This document shows, piece after piece, positions 43,211 to 54,470 of a stretch of DNA of 64,000 nt. How positions within the stretch are numbered: the first letter of the stretch is position 1; each line of letters starts with the position of its first letter. A model generated the notes under the pieces. The model was given only the letters and a program-made list of their open reading frames with translations. It did no database searches and was not told the DNA's origin. The translations under genes and the position numbers were made by a program. This DNA is from Stictocephala bisonia (taxonomy: Eukaryota; Arthropoda; Insecta; Hemiptera; Membracidae), in the NCBI GenBank assembly GCA_035578905.1, contig JAQJVL010001204.1, positions 124,001 through 188,000 of the forward strand, written 5' to 3'.

Positions 43211-44240
43211 TTTTGCAAACCACCCTCACGCCGAGCTTGAACATATGTTAGATTCAACTTGATTACGTCATCACGCTCACGCTCGGCATGAACTTTGAAA
43301 CCCCGCATTAGGCTACAATAAGGACTACATTACAAAATCACACACTAATTTGAATGAGCCCATTGAATGTAATTTCTACTTCCTTTTAGGATCTATGTTT
43401 GGGTCCTTAAACGCACTGGTGTATTATTCGTGGCTTTTTAAAAACAGTGTCACGCACCTCCTCCTTTCACAGAGAAAGAAAGGAAACAGGAGGGGTTTTT
43501 CCTTCTTTGTGTATTACAGCATTATTTACACTTTTTAATTTAGATTCCCATCATGTTGACATAACGAGCAATCTATCCAAGTGTAAATGACAATGTTTAT
43601 AATTTTAAATATTTTCAATACCTTTTCGTTATATAAACAAAGATTACTTCCCTGTTTTTCAATTTTTGTCATTTTATATATGGTTTTGAAACAAATTCGG
43701 AACAGAATTCCAGTATTTTGTTCATTGTTCCTCAAAATAAGTGCAAACTTATTTTAAACAAGAAAATGGTTATGAATCTAAGATGGCTCATCAAAGGATC
43801 TAGTAAATATACAGTATTTATTAATTTTCTTTAATATTAATTGGTATTAAATATTACAAAAAATAAGTAACCATGCTTAATTTACAGATAAGTAATATAG
43901 CACAATTTATAGTGTAATGTTTGATTACCATTTTGTACTTTGGCTGTTTGTGATGCACCTCCTTTTATAATGAAAATGGATCTTATAACACAAAATATAG
44001 ATTGTAGAGTAAGTAAACTACAAAATTGATACTATAATCAGATTGAACCCATAATAATAATTATCATTTCAACAATAGAAAACACTTGTGCCGTTCTAGT
44101 TATCAAGTTATCGCTGTTCCAGTTCCTTTACTACCGGCTTTGTTTCTCAATCGGCAGCACAATAGGCCTGCTTGTACAACCCGTTGGTGTCCTCTCTTAG
44201 GCCACGGACAATAGAGGTAAGTAATATACCTTCTCAACAA
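43211..44240. other. Intron 1 segment, unassigned
   Basis: Starts with facing cacgccgagcttgaac and cgctcggcatgaac (43229 and 43279), a possible small inverted repeat; otherwise nothing recognised. Confidence 0.4.
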
Positions 44241-45340
44241 AGAGAATGTATGAGTACGACGTGACTTTCTGTCCCGCTATACTCACGTCCCTGTTGATCT
44301 TCTGCAACGGTCGCCGAGAGAATGTATGAGTACGACGTGACTTTCTGTCCCGCTATACTCACGTCACTGTTGATCTTCTACAATGGTCGCCGAGAGAATG
44401 TATGAGTACGACGTGACTTTCTGTCTCGCTATACTCACATCACTATTGATCTTCTGCAATGGTCGCCGAGAGAACGTATGAGTACGACGTGACTTTCTGT
44501 CCCGCTATACTCACGTCACTATTGATCTTCTACAACGGTCGCCGAGAGAATGTATGAGTACGACGTGACTTTCTGTCCCGCTATACTCATGTCACTAATG
44601 ATCTTGTGCAATGGTCGCCAAGAGAATGTATGAGTACGACGTGACTTTCTGTCCCGCTATACTCATGTCACTAATGATCTTCTGCAATGGTCGCCGAGAG
44701 AATGTATGAGTACGACATGACTCTCTGTCCCGCTATACTCACGTCATTGTTGATCTTCTACACGGTCGCTGAGAGAATGTAAGAGTAAGACATGCCTTTA
44801 TTTTCCGCTATACTCACATCATTGTTGATCTTCTACAACGGTCGCTGAAAGAATGTATGAGTACGACCTGACTTTATGTCTGCTTTACTCACGTCACTGT
44901 TGATCTTCTCACCGATAGATTCTACACGGTCGCTGAGAGAATGTAAGAGTAAGACATGCCTTTATTTTCCGCTATACTCACATCATTGTTGATCTTCTAC
45001 AACGGTCGCTGAAAGAATGTATGAGTACGACATGACTTTATGTCCTGCTTTACTCACGTCACTGTTGATCTTCTACAACGGTCGCCGAGAGAATGTATGA
45101 TGAGTACGACATGACTTTCTGTCCCGCTATACTCACGTCACTATTGATCTTCTACAACGGTCGCCGAGAGAATTTATGAGTACGACGTGACTTTCTGTCC
45201 CGCTATACTCACATCACTGTTGATCTTCTGCAACGGTCGCCGAGAGAATGTACGACTTTCTGTCCCGCTATACTCACGTCATTGTTGATCTTCTACAACG
45301 GTCGCTGAAAGAATGTATGAGTACGACATGACTTTATGTC
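44241..45340. repeat. 76-bp minisatellite array, ~14 copies
   Basis: The unit starts agagaatgtatgagtacgac, contains gtgactttctgtcccgctat and actcacgtcactgttgatct, and ends caacggtcgccg. The first seven copies start at 44241, 44317, 44393, 44469, 44545, 44621 and 44697 with exact 76-bp spacing. Later units are variable, and a variant pair is itself duplicated about 174 bp apart (44761 and 44935), a higher-order repeat. The array ends abruptly at a SINE. Confidence 0.95.
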
Positions 45341-45600
45341 GCTCAGAAAGGCCCACTTAGGCTACATATAGCCACCATGGTAACTAAGGACCATACAGCT
45401 TTACGTTGAATCCGAATCATGTGGTATAGGTCTGATTTTCAGCTAATTGACAAGCCTGATAATTCAATACACAACATTCGGACACTGGCTGCCATCTAAC
45501 ATGTACACCCCAGAATAGTGTCCATGGCGATAGCAACCTCTGAGCGATGAGGACCGAGCATACAACCTACCACATTCAATGTCCACAATACTTTGTCCCC
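45341..45600 (-). mobile_element. SINE family A copy
   Basis: Minus-strand copy matching the reverse complement of 54100-54420: gctcagaaaggcccacttag, ggaccatacagctttacgtt, gtctgattttcagctaattg, agtgtccatggcgatagcaa, then gaggaccgagcatacaacct. The head lies at about 45530-45590 with a B-box-like segment. Confidence 0.65.
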
Positions 45601-47466
45601 AAAAAGCTGGGTTACAGTACTGATCCACTAGTGCCGACTTTTGTAAATTGTAGGACTTTCATTTACAAGCTGTGAGACCAGAATTGTATGTTCTTCTTAG
45701 CAGTTGGACAGTGGGCAATAAATAGACTATAGAGAACGTTCTAAAAGTGTCCACATGGTATACGATTTCAGAATAGTCCACATCGAGTATGAAACGAAAG
45801 AAAAATGTAATTTCGTTTCTTCGTTTAGCAATAATTTTTCTGAACATGTTGTAGAATAGAGATGTGTTTTATTATGCCCTAGTTATTTGTAGCGTCACGT
45901 ACACCGAGCACAGAATATTGTGCGTTATGGTCACGCGCAGAGTCGTTTAACTTTGTTCAATAATGACATTATTCTTTATTTAAACATGTCACTCGTTGTG
46001 TGCTGAAATTGTAGTTTGCTGAACTGGCTATTCAAGCACGACTTTTTTGTTTGTAAATTCGATAGTGTAAATGCCTTGAGTTTACAACTATAAAATCAAT
46101 ATACTGCAATTTTAATGTGAACTCTGTCGCACGTAATTTCATAAAAAATTTCTCTCCACATCCAACCATTATTTTTATAGGCCATTAAATATAAATTAAT
46201 GAATAGTCTTTAAGAATATGAAATATCAGGCTTTATCGTGTCGACTGTATTTTCAATTATATAAGCAAAGCATTAAGGCCAGCTCGAAATGATGAAGGTT
46301 ATCAAATATGCGTAGATTAATTATTGCGGCGTATCGCATTTCTATTAAAATATGCCTATTATTATCAATCTAGCCTAGTAATTTATAGTAGTTGTCAGGT
46401 TCTAAAAGGCCGAAGAAAATTTCAAATGCAACGAACACAAACTGCGTGATAATACTATTTACAGTAGTTTTATTCGAGATTAGCGATGTGAAAATTGTGC
46501 CAACTGCTGCAAGAACCTTATCAGTCCGTTCTCCATAGTCCGGTAGTAGGCCTAATTAGGGCATATCACTTGTCAGTGCAAAGTTGACTTCCGAGACAAA
46601 ATCTTCCCCAATGACGAATGACAATTGCATGGTGGTCGACGCTGAAATCTTTTTGCCATAATTTATTTTCAATACTAAACAAATTGTTATTATATCAGAA
46701 TCAAATCAGACCATTAATAATAGTTCTTTTTTGGTCACGAAAATCTTACGATTAATTTATTTTTATATTATCTTATTAGTTTATTGAATCGGCTTTTCGT
46801 CTGTGTATATTTGTAACTAATAAAAAAATGTTAAATAACGTTTTTATAAAACTTGTTTATATTTGTTATAAGACCATATCTTTATTTTTTCAAATTTCAG
46901 CACTCCACATTATATTATTAGGAATGATTTTTTTAAATCTTTAAAGCAAGAAAACGTATATTGTTATTTACTTTAAATTAATATTTTACTTTCAACAATG
47001 ACGATGGACATGATTGTTAACATTTTTTATTTGGTCTATGAATATCCCACTGTATGTTTCCTTTAGATAATATAATGCCAATCAATCCATTAGCAATCAA
47101 GACTTACATCTATAAACTGTTGCTTTGCTACCATATTGAATTTAAAATTGTATGTTTAATTAATTAATCAAAAATTAATCTGCCAATTAAGAATTTATAA
47201 ATACAAATATCTTTATAATAACCAAAAAGAATATCTTTTTAGGGAAATTTGATAATAATGTAATATAATTGATTGATTGATAATAATATTGAATGATATT
47301 GAAATTGATAATAATAATGAACATCATTAAAATTTGAAATTTAAAAAAATTATGCATTTTGACTATGTAAATGAAGTATCATAAACTATTAAAAAAAATG
47401 AATTTTAATTAAACTAACGACATAATTGGAATTCTAAATATTAGCACAATTATTTAAATATAGTTT
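45601..47466. other. Intron 1 segment, nothing recognised
   Basis: No coding or repeat signal beyond base composition. Confidence 0.5.
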
Positions 47467-47577
47467 TTCAATTAGCATAATATGTGTTGGTACATATACA
47501 GTAAAGTACAATTAAACGTCACACAACACAAATATAATTGTATAATATATTTGTGTTGTGTGACGTTTACTTGTACC
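47467..47577. mobile_element. Foldback/MITE-like element, copy B
   Basis: 31-bp arms at 47506-47536 and 47546-47576 (gtacaattaaacgtcacaca and complement) almost back to back. The leader attagcataatatgtgttgg plus acatatacagta matches copy A at 16229, but the ~130-bp interior of copy A is absent. Confidence 0.7.
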
Positions 47578-47860
47578 GCACAATTATTTTGAAAAATTTA
47601 TGTAGAATACAATTTACGCTAATTTTTTTACATTTTTGTTGTAAATATCACAAACAAAATAAGTGTTTAATATCATTTGATTTTATTACATTTAATGTGG
47701 TTGCTCAATGAATGTACAAGATTATATAATTATATATAAAAGTATATGAGTAAATGTCCTATATGGCTTAATTTATTAGCAGTTGTGTGTTTATTTTTTG
47801 ATAAAAAATCAGAGCTCATTAACCTTTCATTGAAATAAATTGAAATTTTGCGAATTGATT

Positions 47861-47995
47861 AAGTCTGCAGAGGCTGTCAGCCATATTGGTTTTAATTCCA
47901 TAAGAACAGTGTTATTTTCGAACCGGTCATACGATCACGCGTATCCAAATGAAACCGTTATTTTTAGTCGGATTTTTCCCAAACATAAAGTTTTA
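47861..47995 (+). mobile_element. Half copy of the 23768 MITE
   Basis: aagtctgcagaggctgtcag then ccatattggttttaattcca, taagaacagtgttattttcg and gaaaccgttatttttagtcgg match the left end of the MITE at 23768-23890. The right end is missing. Confidence 0.65.
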
Positions 47996-48597
47996 GTGCA
48001 TTTACTTGAGAGCTATGATTTAAAAAAATAAAATAAACACATAGCCTTCAGATACAAACACGCCAAAGTATGTGAGATAGGTCTTAAATTCATACGAACT
48101 CAACGCTTGTTTTTGTAACTTCAATCAATGCCTTAAGTTGTGCCCACCTCTCCCGAATCGCCCTAGAACACGACACTATAACATCCACGAAACAGTATCA
48201 CAATTTGATTATTATTTCGTAAACTTCTGTTTCATAAATAAATACAATTTTCAAAAATCGAATTCAAAATATTACTCCAACGCCAGTTAATTGCTAAACA
48301 GATCCAAAGTTAAAGGGAACAATTATTTGTTTAATGGCCTGTCTCCCACTATAAAAATTAAATTTAAATTTGATTTCGAAGTAACCAGTCATAACAAAGG
48401 GAACTTTCCTAGCCTTATCAGCCTATAAGAGATTCTATTTAGCATGTAGATTTAAAAATATATTACAGTTGAGTTGATAGTTCTAATAGATAAAATTCAA
48501 CTTTGTTATTTATTCTATATTTCTTAGTTTGCCTGGTATGGAAATATTAAAGTTGTTTATAATTTAACATTCAAGGTTATATGAGAAGGCTACTCAC
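47996..48597. other. Intron 1, proximal part, nothing recognised
   Basis: No supported feature apart from the exon 1 donor at its upper edge. Confidence 0.5.
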
Positions 48598-48660
48598 TGC
48601 TACATTAGTACTAACAGCTGCGATACACGCTAGGCCAAAGATCACAGCAGCTGCGTGCAT
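48598..48660 (-). CDS. GLB1: beta-galactosidase exon 1 (start codon and signal peptide)
   Basis: Codons 1-21, beginning MHAAAVIFGLACIAAVS: a short hydrophobic run typical of a cleaved signal peptide, which directs the enzyme into the secretory route. The ATG follows acaac, an acceptable insect context. The exon ends phase 0 at a strong donor (gtgagt, 48597-48592). I chose this start because the frame gives a signal peptide directly upstream of exon 2, and exon 2 begins in matching phase. An exon this short cannot be recognised by similarity, so the evidence is its position, signal-like composition, splice site and phase. Confidence 0.75.
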
Positions 48661-48960
48661 GTTGTTCTGTGTGACCCGACACTCACACAATTACTGAGCG
48701 AGCTAAGCCGACCGTTATGCACGGCGCGGCTTTCAGACTCATTCACCGCTACTCGACGGTGTTATTTCGGGAGTACGCACCGACTGCTAATTGCTTTCAT
48801 CAGTGTTTCCGTTCACAGAATAAACTCAGCAATGCTTTATCGTTTGGCTGTTTTGAGCGGTTTTGATTTGACGTTGTTTTGCTATCTTAAGTGTCGAGGA
48901 AATGTACGTCTTACGTCAGAAACAGCTGTTTTGTGTTTAGTAAATTAGTTTGACCGTTGA
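48661..48960 (-). promoter_or_regulatory. Probable 5' UTR / promoter region of the beta-galactosidase gene
   Basis: Immediately upstream of the start codon the sequence is clearly less AT-rich than its surroundings, has several CpGs, and is free of recognisable repeats, as expected for the first exon and a TATA-less promoter. I see no clear TATA box and cannot place the transcription start. The 97-codon plus-strand frame here is judged fortuitous. Confidence 0.35.
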
Positions 48961-49179
48961 TTTTATTGTATAGTATACACAAATAGACTTCTAATCCAAT
49001 ATTAAATTTTGAATCTCTAATTAACAGCTATTTTGAGGTTAAGTAGCATTGATTATATACACCTACAAAATAGTTATCTCATCTAGTATAGAAATATTTA
49101 TGCCTGAAAGTTGCTAGTATAGAAATAAAGCAATAAAACCGCGTTTTATACTGATTTAAATAACCAAGTGAGATAGGGC
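48961..49179. other. Upstream flank, nothing recognised
   Basis: AT-rich intergenic sequence without features. Confidence 0.5.
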
Positions 49180-51280
49180 GAATTTACCAATTTGCGACCA
49201 GTTTAGGATATTTGAATTTAAAAATGTATTGTAAATTATCCACTCATTATTTAAGATTATTAGTTATGTTCTTTTAAATGTTCACCTGTGGTTATGCCTA
49301 GTATTGCTTAAAATGAGATTTTATTTGTATTTTGTGGATTTTTCCAAAATCACCAATAACCGACCACTTTCCCCAATTACCAACCACTACCGTACCAGTT
49401 ACCGACCAAGAAAAATGTTATTTTATTAGGTGAAAATATTAACTTGGATATATACTTAAGTAATGTATAAAGCTTTAAATTAATATTCTTGCGAAAATAA
49501 AGGTAATAATTTGTGGATAACATAAAATAAAGAACGTGAAACTTGGGTTTATTGTTACAAAACATAAAAAGATTACAAAACAGTAATTCCCTGTAACTTA
49601 GGATATCTTTGTCAGTAGTTTAGGACTTCTAGGAAACATTAAACTTCTGTAAATTACCATCGAATGGCACACAAGATTTTGCCTCTTTGTACCAGCTTAA
49701 CAGTGTAGGTGTTTAAATATGTACTATTTGATCTCTGTTAATAGTCGTAGTGTCCGAAACTTGTGGGAAAATGAATTTATTCTCACATGTCATACTTTTA
49801 CGTAGACCTGAAACTGAAATGTCACTCCTCTTAATACTCAAAATCTTTCCCACGTAATAATGCCCTTCTTTATCTCTTCCTTCAAGTGGACATTTGATTA
49901 AAGCGTAATCATTTTCCAATGGATCTCCTTCAAGTTCTTCCGTCAGAGTTGGAGTTCTTGGTTCTATTATTTCAGCTAAGTTGATGTCCAAGTCCGAACG
50001 GTCTTCCATCCCCACAAGGCAAATGTCTTCTATTTCATAAGATGAAAATAGTTTTGTCTTTTTCCTTCTACTTTGTGTTTTCTATTTTCAATCGTTTCTC
50101 TGTCTGTTTCTTTTTCAACTCTTCTTCTCTCTTTCTTCCTTTCAAGTTGTTTTTCTTTTGTTCTCTTCCTTTAACAGTTTTGTTTTCTTCTGAGTTTCCC
50201 AGTATTCCACCCCAGCTCTAGCACCTATAGCATCTGGAAGTTTGATTTTTTCGAGTCTTTCCTCCTTTCTTATTCACGGAGACTCAAGGGGCTACAAAAC
50301 GCAGCCAGCAAAGACTGGATTAATGACATTAGTAGTACATTTATTGGCTGTATTACACGGCACATATTTGGTTTGGAACGAGAGCCTCCTTGAAGTTGAT
50401 TATCCTTGGAGTTGGACAGTTGTTTTTCACTTGCTGATTGGTTGGGTGGGTGGGACCAACAATGCAACTGAATTTATCTACTTCATCATGGATTGAATCA
50501 ATCATTTCAGTCAGGTCAGGGTGGCTGCTGGTTACGGACATGACGAGATTACTTATACATAAATCAGGAAGCTCATCAAATTGAGGTAGTTTTCAAGAAA
50601 ATCTAGCTGGTATGAAGGAGAGAGATCTTTAAAACTTCTTTGTAAAAAATCAAGAATGTTAGAAGTTGAAGCAGTTGGCGAATCAATATTAACTTGATTT
50701 CTAGTTTGCTTTTCTATAGGTAAATTAGGATTACTTCAAGATATATCATCGATACGGTATATACCACGAAATTCAGTAGATTTTATTTGAGCCAAGTGTT
50801 GATTGTTAGGAAGAGATGAGGTTAGTCTATCAGGACTGACTAAGCTTAGTTGTTCTGGGGGATTATCTTGAGGTAGTTCAGCATTGCTTCAGCTTGGTAG
50901 GACATCAAGGTTGTTCGAATCAGGAAGGGTCGACTGAATCAGATTTGTCCTGTGACAAAATATATTGTGACAAGAGGTATATTATATTTTCTCTCAGTTT
51001 CTCTAATTTTATCCCCATTACGTATTTCTCCAATAGAATTGACAAATCATATCGTGTATACCTTTTTGGAATCTGAAATCAACATGATTAGACAAGTTTG
51101 TTTGCAGTACAATGATTGACCAGCGTTTTGCACCAATAACCGACCAGTAAGGGAACGAGGATTTTTTTTCATTAGTACAGTAGGCTACATATGTTTACTA
51201 TACCAAAAGCAATCGTAAAAGCATATAAGCAAAAACAACCAACAAACACCAATATCCGACCTCTGGTTGGATACTGGTGA
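49180..51280 (-). mobile_element. Probable Tigger/pogo-like transposon relic with sub-terminal motifs
   Basis: 49713-50015 (minus) encodes a 100-residue tail: DYALIKCPLEGRDKEGHYYV, GKILSIKRSDISVSGLRKS, then FIFPQVSDTTTI, resembling the C-terminal Y-V-G-x-I/FVFP domain attached to many insect Tigger/jerky-type transposases. Minus-strand sequence at 50580-50960 reads as a decayed Pro/Ser-rich spacer (for example PTASTSNILDFLQ). The motif accaat-n-ccgacca recurs at both sides (about 49186, 49350, 49394, 51130 and 51248), like transposase-binding sub-terminal repeats. The DDE core is missing and no clear terminal inverted repeat was found. Confidence 0.45.
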
Positions 51281-51514
51281 AAACATTTTGATCTAATTAC
51301 TGAACATTCTTTATTATTACCTTTTTACAGTAATATTTTTATTCCATTATTTATATGAGATTCTTGAACTTTTTTAGTTCAAAAAAGCACCTACACACCC
51401 TAAGATAATATAAAATTAGCTGGGAATAATGATATAAATATTTGGTTACATTGAGCGCATTTAGTTATGAGACACATCCAACCGCCAAAATACCAGTAGT
51501 GCCACACTGATAGG

Positions 51515-52240
51515 TGACTGGTGTGCGTAGTCGATTACAAAATATCGTAGTATTCGATTTTTCACAAACATCGATGTAGTCGACTGCTAATGAAAAAGTA
51601 GTCGATTACTTTGGAATGACTACTTAACGTTCAGAGTACTATGAATTGTGGTATCTGCTGCGTTGCGTTGGGGCAAAAAGTGACTCGTCAGAGCTGTCAA
51701 CACTTTGGAAGCAATGGAAGTTTGTCCAAACAGAAAAGCCTATTAATAAGGGCCACGACAATTTATTTCCCACAGTCAAAGCTGCCTGTTGCACAGTTGC
51801 TTACATTTAAAAAGTTTTTAGTAGTTACTTATTTACTGTAATGTAATATTTAGTAGTTTTAGCTTTTACAAGCTATTCCTTCGTTTACTATTTTCAATAT
51901 TTTTTAGTTTTTAGGCTTTAAAAAAGTGTTTACGCCTTGGGCATATATGATATTGTAACAATATAAATAAGTACCGGCATTTAAAAGAGAATTAATTAAT
52001 AATTGCATATGTACCTAAAAGCCTCTTTATATCATAGTAATTTACTACAGGCAGGCGCTGGATTTGTCTTGCTAAATGCATTGTAAACTCTCCACAATAA
52101 TATAACACGGTAATGAATCCAGTTATTTACAAAGTTAGGAAGTCTGCGACTACAGTAGTATTCAAAGTAGTTGATGTTTTGCTTCGACTATACAGTAGTC
52201 GATGTTTTAAAGTAGTTAAAGAAGAATTTGAACTTTAGTG
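51515..52240. repeat. Possible hAT-type MITE with agtcgattac motif clusters
   Basis: Left cluster 51525-51625 has gtagtcgattac twice plus gtagtcgactgc; right cluster 52146-52225 has the complement-like gtagttgatgttttgcttcg and gtagtcgatgttttaaagta. Such TCGATTAC clusters are typical near hAT ends. No transposase recognised inside; the 66-codon frame at 51641 is not assignable. Confidence 0.35.
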
Positions 52241-53182
52241 TGTCAAGTGAAGCTAAAGAAAGTGCACCTGAAGATGAATGACATCCTTTGAAACCGGTAG
52301 TGCTATAATAACCCAAGGTTGGTGCTGGAACAAAACAGAGGTAACTATTTTACCATCTATTGTTAAATACAACCAATCAGGATAAAACCGATAGCATAAC
52401 TATGGATTTGAATTTACAATTATATAAAAGTTGAGTTTTATAGTTGGACAAAACATCCAAAAATCGTTACACTAAAAAAAAAAATTAAATAAATAAATTG
52501 AAAAGTATCAATTAAGTATATATAAATTGAAAATTATATAAACTCTTATAATATTATGCTAAAAACTATTGCCATCTGATAGTGTTATTGTTATCCTTGT
52601 TATTGTTATAATAAATATATGTTAACACATGCACTACGTGTTTTATTCTCTGTTATTGTATCGTGTTTGTTACTTGTAGTTATCTACTCCTATTATGTAT
52701 GTAACTAAAATTGCTAATATTTTCATTCATTGTTCTATCTCAGTCTAATTATCCATCTTCATTCATTATTGCATATTTTATTTTTAGATTAAGTTGTTTG
52801 TGATTTCTTTATAATACTTGTAAAATGGAGATATGTCCGTTGGAAATGAAATAAAATAAATCTAAAGCCAACAAACGTCAGATTTAATACATTTTTTAAA
52901 TCAGCATTTAGATGCAATTCCTCTACTAAAAATGTTTCAATTTGAGCATTTATTTAAAAAGAAACCATTTTTAGATGTGCAGTTACTCTTATTTGCGGAC
53001 CAGATAAGAATAATAAAATAATTCCAGGTTTTTTTTTATTGTCATGAACAGTTATAATTTTTCCGGTCTACGTATAACTGGCCAGACGTTTATATACATC
53101 TCAAGAATAAAAGCCTGCGTATCTGGTAGAAGTTACTATTTTTGCAAGACTGAATTTACTGTCGATCAAGGCTATCTGCCAA
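52241..53182. other. Intergenic segment with a hammerhead-like motif near 52262-52303
   Basis: gcacctgaagatgaatgaca then tcctttgaaaccggtagtgc: GCAC/GTGC could pair as stem I around CTGAAGA and GAAAC boxes. Rest of the stretch is AT-rich and unassigned. Confidence 0.35.
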
Positions 53183-54020
53183 TTAAGGCTCAGTCACACG
53201 GGACTTGTTCCAACCGCTAGTTCTCGCTGCTGGTTCCAGCTAGAAACTCCGTGAAGCGAGAAACCTTGTCACACGGTGCTAGAAAACCAGCAGTATTATT
53301 CTGTTGCTGGTAGTGAAGTGTCAGACCTATTCTATAAAATTACATCTGTGGGTGTTAGACGTGACGTGTTATTACCGATTTTAAGAATGGGAGTTCACGA
53401 AGCATGCTTGACATTGTTATGCAGAAAACGGAGAAAATGGTTGAGTAAATGGATCGTAAGAAAAGAGATGTTTGGGGCATATTCCCAACTCATTCGCGAG
53501 TTTTCAACAGAAGGCCCACAATCATAACAAAATGTGTTTAAATTATCAGAATTGAGGTTTCAAGAGCTGTTAGAAATGGTGATACCACTGCTTCAGAAAT
53601 GTGACACTAATATTAGACAAGTAAATAATTTTCCGCAGATACATCCCACATAAATATTTATATTGTTTGTAAATACCAAGGAAGGATACGATTTGGTTAG
53701 TATTCCACTTAAATCCAGACATTTTAAAACACAATACATTCAACGACGTGCAATGCAAAACAATCTGAGCTAGAACCAGCACAACACTGTCACATGGAGC
53801 TGGAAGGGCGCTGGTGGTGAGTGGCGAGAGAGTCACGTGACCTGAAATGTAGTACAAGCGCTAGCGATATTAAACAGTTCAAACTCTCCAAAAGCTAGAA
53901 ACTCCAGCGCGCGAGAGAGCTTCCATCCACTGGAAGAGCAGTGACACGACGTTGGTCCACTTATTTTACCAGCTGCTGGTCATAACCACTCATAACCAGC
54001 TCCATATGAACGGGGCTTTA
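53183..54020 (+). mobile_element. Harbinger/PIF-type element derivative (~832 bp)
   Basis: Flanked by TTA at 53183-53185 and 54018-54020, the target duplication typical of PIF/Harbinger. Ends are imperfect inverted repeats: aggctcagtcacacgggac at 53186 and the complement of ccatatgaacggggct at 54017. Inside is a truncated transposase (next entry). The sub-terminal regions are rich in facing ctggttccagctag/ccagctgctggt-like segments. Confidence 0.65.
53276..53650 (+). pseudogene. Harbinger transposase N-terminal fragment
   Basis: The 83-codon frame 53276-53527 contains CRKRRKWLSKWIVRKEMFG then AYSQLIREF, matching the K-R-R-x-W-V-x-x-W-L-x-x-R-x-x-x-G-x-Y-x-x-L-x-x-E-L block at the start of ALP1-like Harbinger nucleases. 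Past the stop, the same reading continues (LSELRFQELLEMVIPLLQK), as in the family's next helix. The catalytic DDE domain is absent, so the copy relied on another source of transposase. Confidence 0.65.
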
Positions 54021-54067
54021 GTATACGAACTGTTATTTGTTTCAATTAACATCTGTTTCCTTACATA

Positions 54068-54470
54068 TGTCGGCACTGATAGCGCAGTGCTGTAACACAG
54101 CTACTTGGGACAAAGTGTTGTGGAGACTGTAGGTGATAGGATCTATGGTCGATATTCTTGGTTTTTAATACCGACACGGCGTCCTCTCTATAATTGCCAT
54201 CGATGTGGATGCTACTAGTGAAGTCTTTGGTATCCGTGTTGGATGGTATCCAAGTTTCAGATGTTGTGTATGGAAGAGAACTGAGTGTCAGGCTTTTCAG
54301 TTAACTGAAAAGTAGACCAACACTATGTGGTTCGGATTCCACGTAAATCTCTAGGTCCCTTAGTTGCCCTGGCTATTGGGCTATTAATAAATAGTTCATT
54401 CTGAGGAACAGTGGACATTAGTTAGTAACAATGACTACACTCATTCGCATTTCATTTTCGCCTATATCTT
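54068..54470 (+). mobile_element. SINE family A, longest copy
   Basis: The head at 54068-54150 has an A-box-like tagcgcagtg and B-box-like gataggatctatggtc, about 55 bases apart. The body follows with ccatcgatgtggatgctact, gtcaggcttttcagttaact, ggttcggattccacgtaaat, ggtcccttagttgccctggc and tattgggctattaataaata, shared with the 24390, 28560, 45341 and 61470 copies. Confidence 0.65.

Larger units (their letters stand above)
9274..48660 (-). other. GLB1: GLB1-like beta-galactosidase gene (partial, 8 coding exons; 3' end outside window)
   Basis: Gene-level entry. Glycoside hydrolase family 35 enzymes of the GLB1 type cleave terminal beta-linked galactose from glycolipids and glycoproteins in the lysosome or after secretion. 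Eight minus-strand exons join without a frame break into 363 codons; all donors begin GT and all acceptors end AG. The joined product has an N-terminal hydrophobic signal peptide, the run GGPVIMVQVENEY that fits the GH35 signature (acid/base Glu at about residue 194), and VNSEFYPGW with the nucleophile Glu at about residue 274. It ends inside the conserved SYDYDAPITEAGD stretch. Human GLB1 is about 677 residues, so roughly the C-terminal 40% is missing below coordinate 1; I found no further exon in 1-9273. Introns are 7.3, 15.4, 2.5, 2.4, 5.1, 3.5 and 2.1 kb. Candidate N-glycosylation sequons (NLS, NVS, NST, NAS) lie in exon 7, in keeping with a secretory-route protein. It could be either a GLB1 orthologue or a beta-galactosidase-1-like paralogue. 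Confidence 0.9.

Noticed and set aside
44241..45340. CRISPR-like array
   Set aside because: The whole 76-bp unit is repeated without unique spacers, and the context is an animal intron; it is a minisatellite.
48655..48948. 97-codon plus-strand frame over the start of the beta-galactosidase gene
   Set aside because: It lies opposite exon 1 and the promoter, shows no motif, and has better explained minus-strand content.
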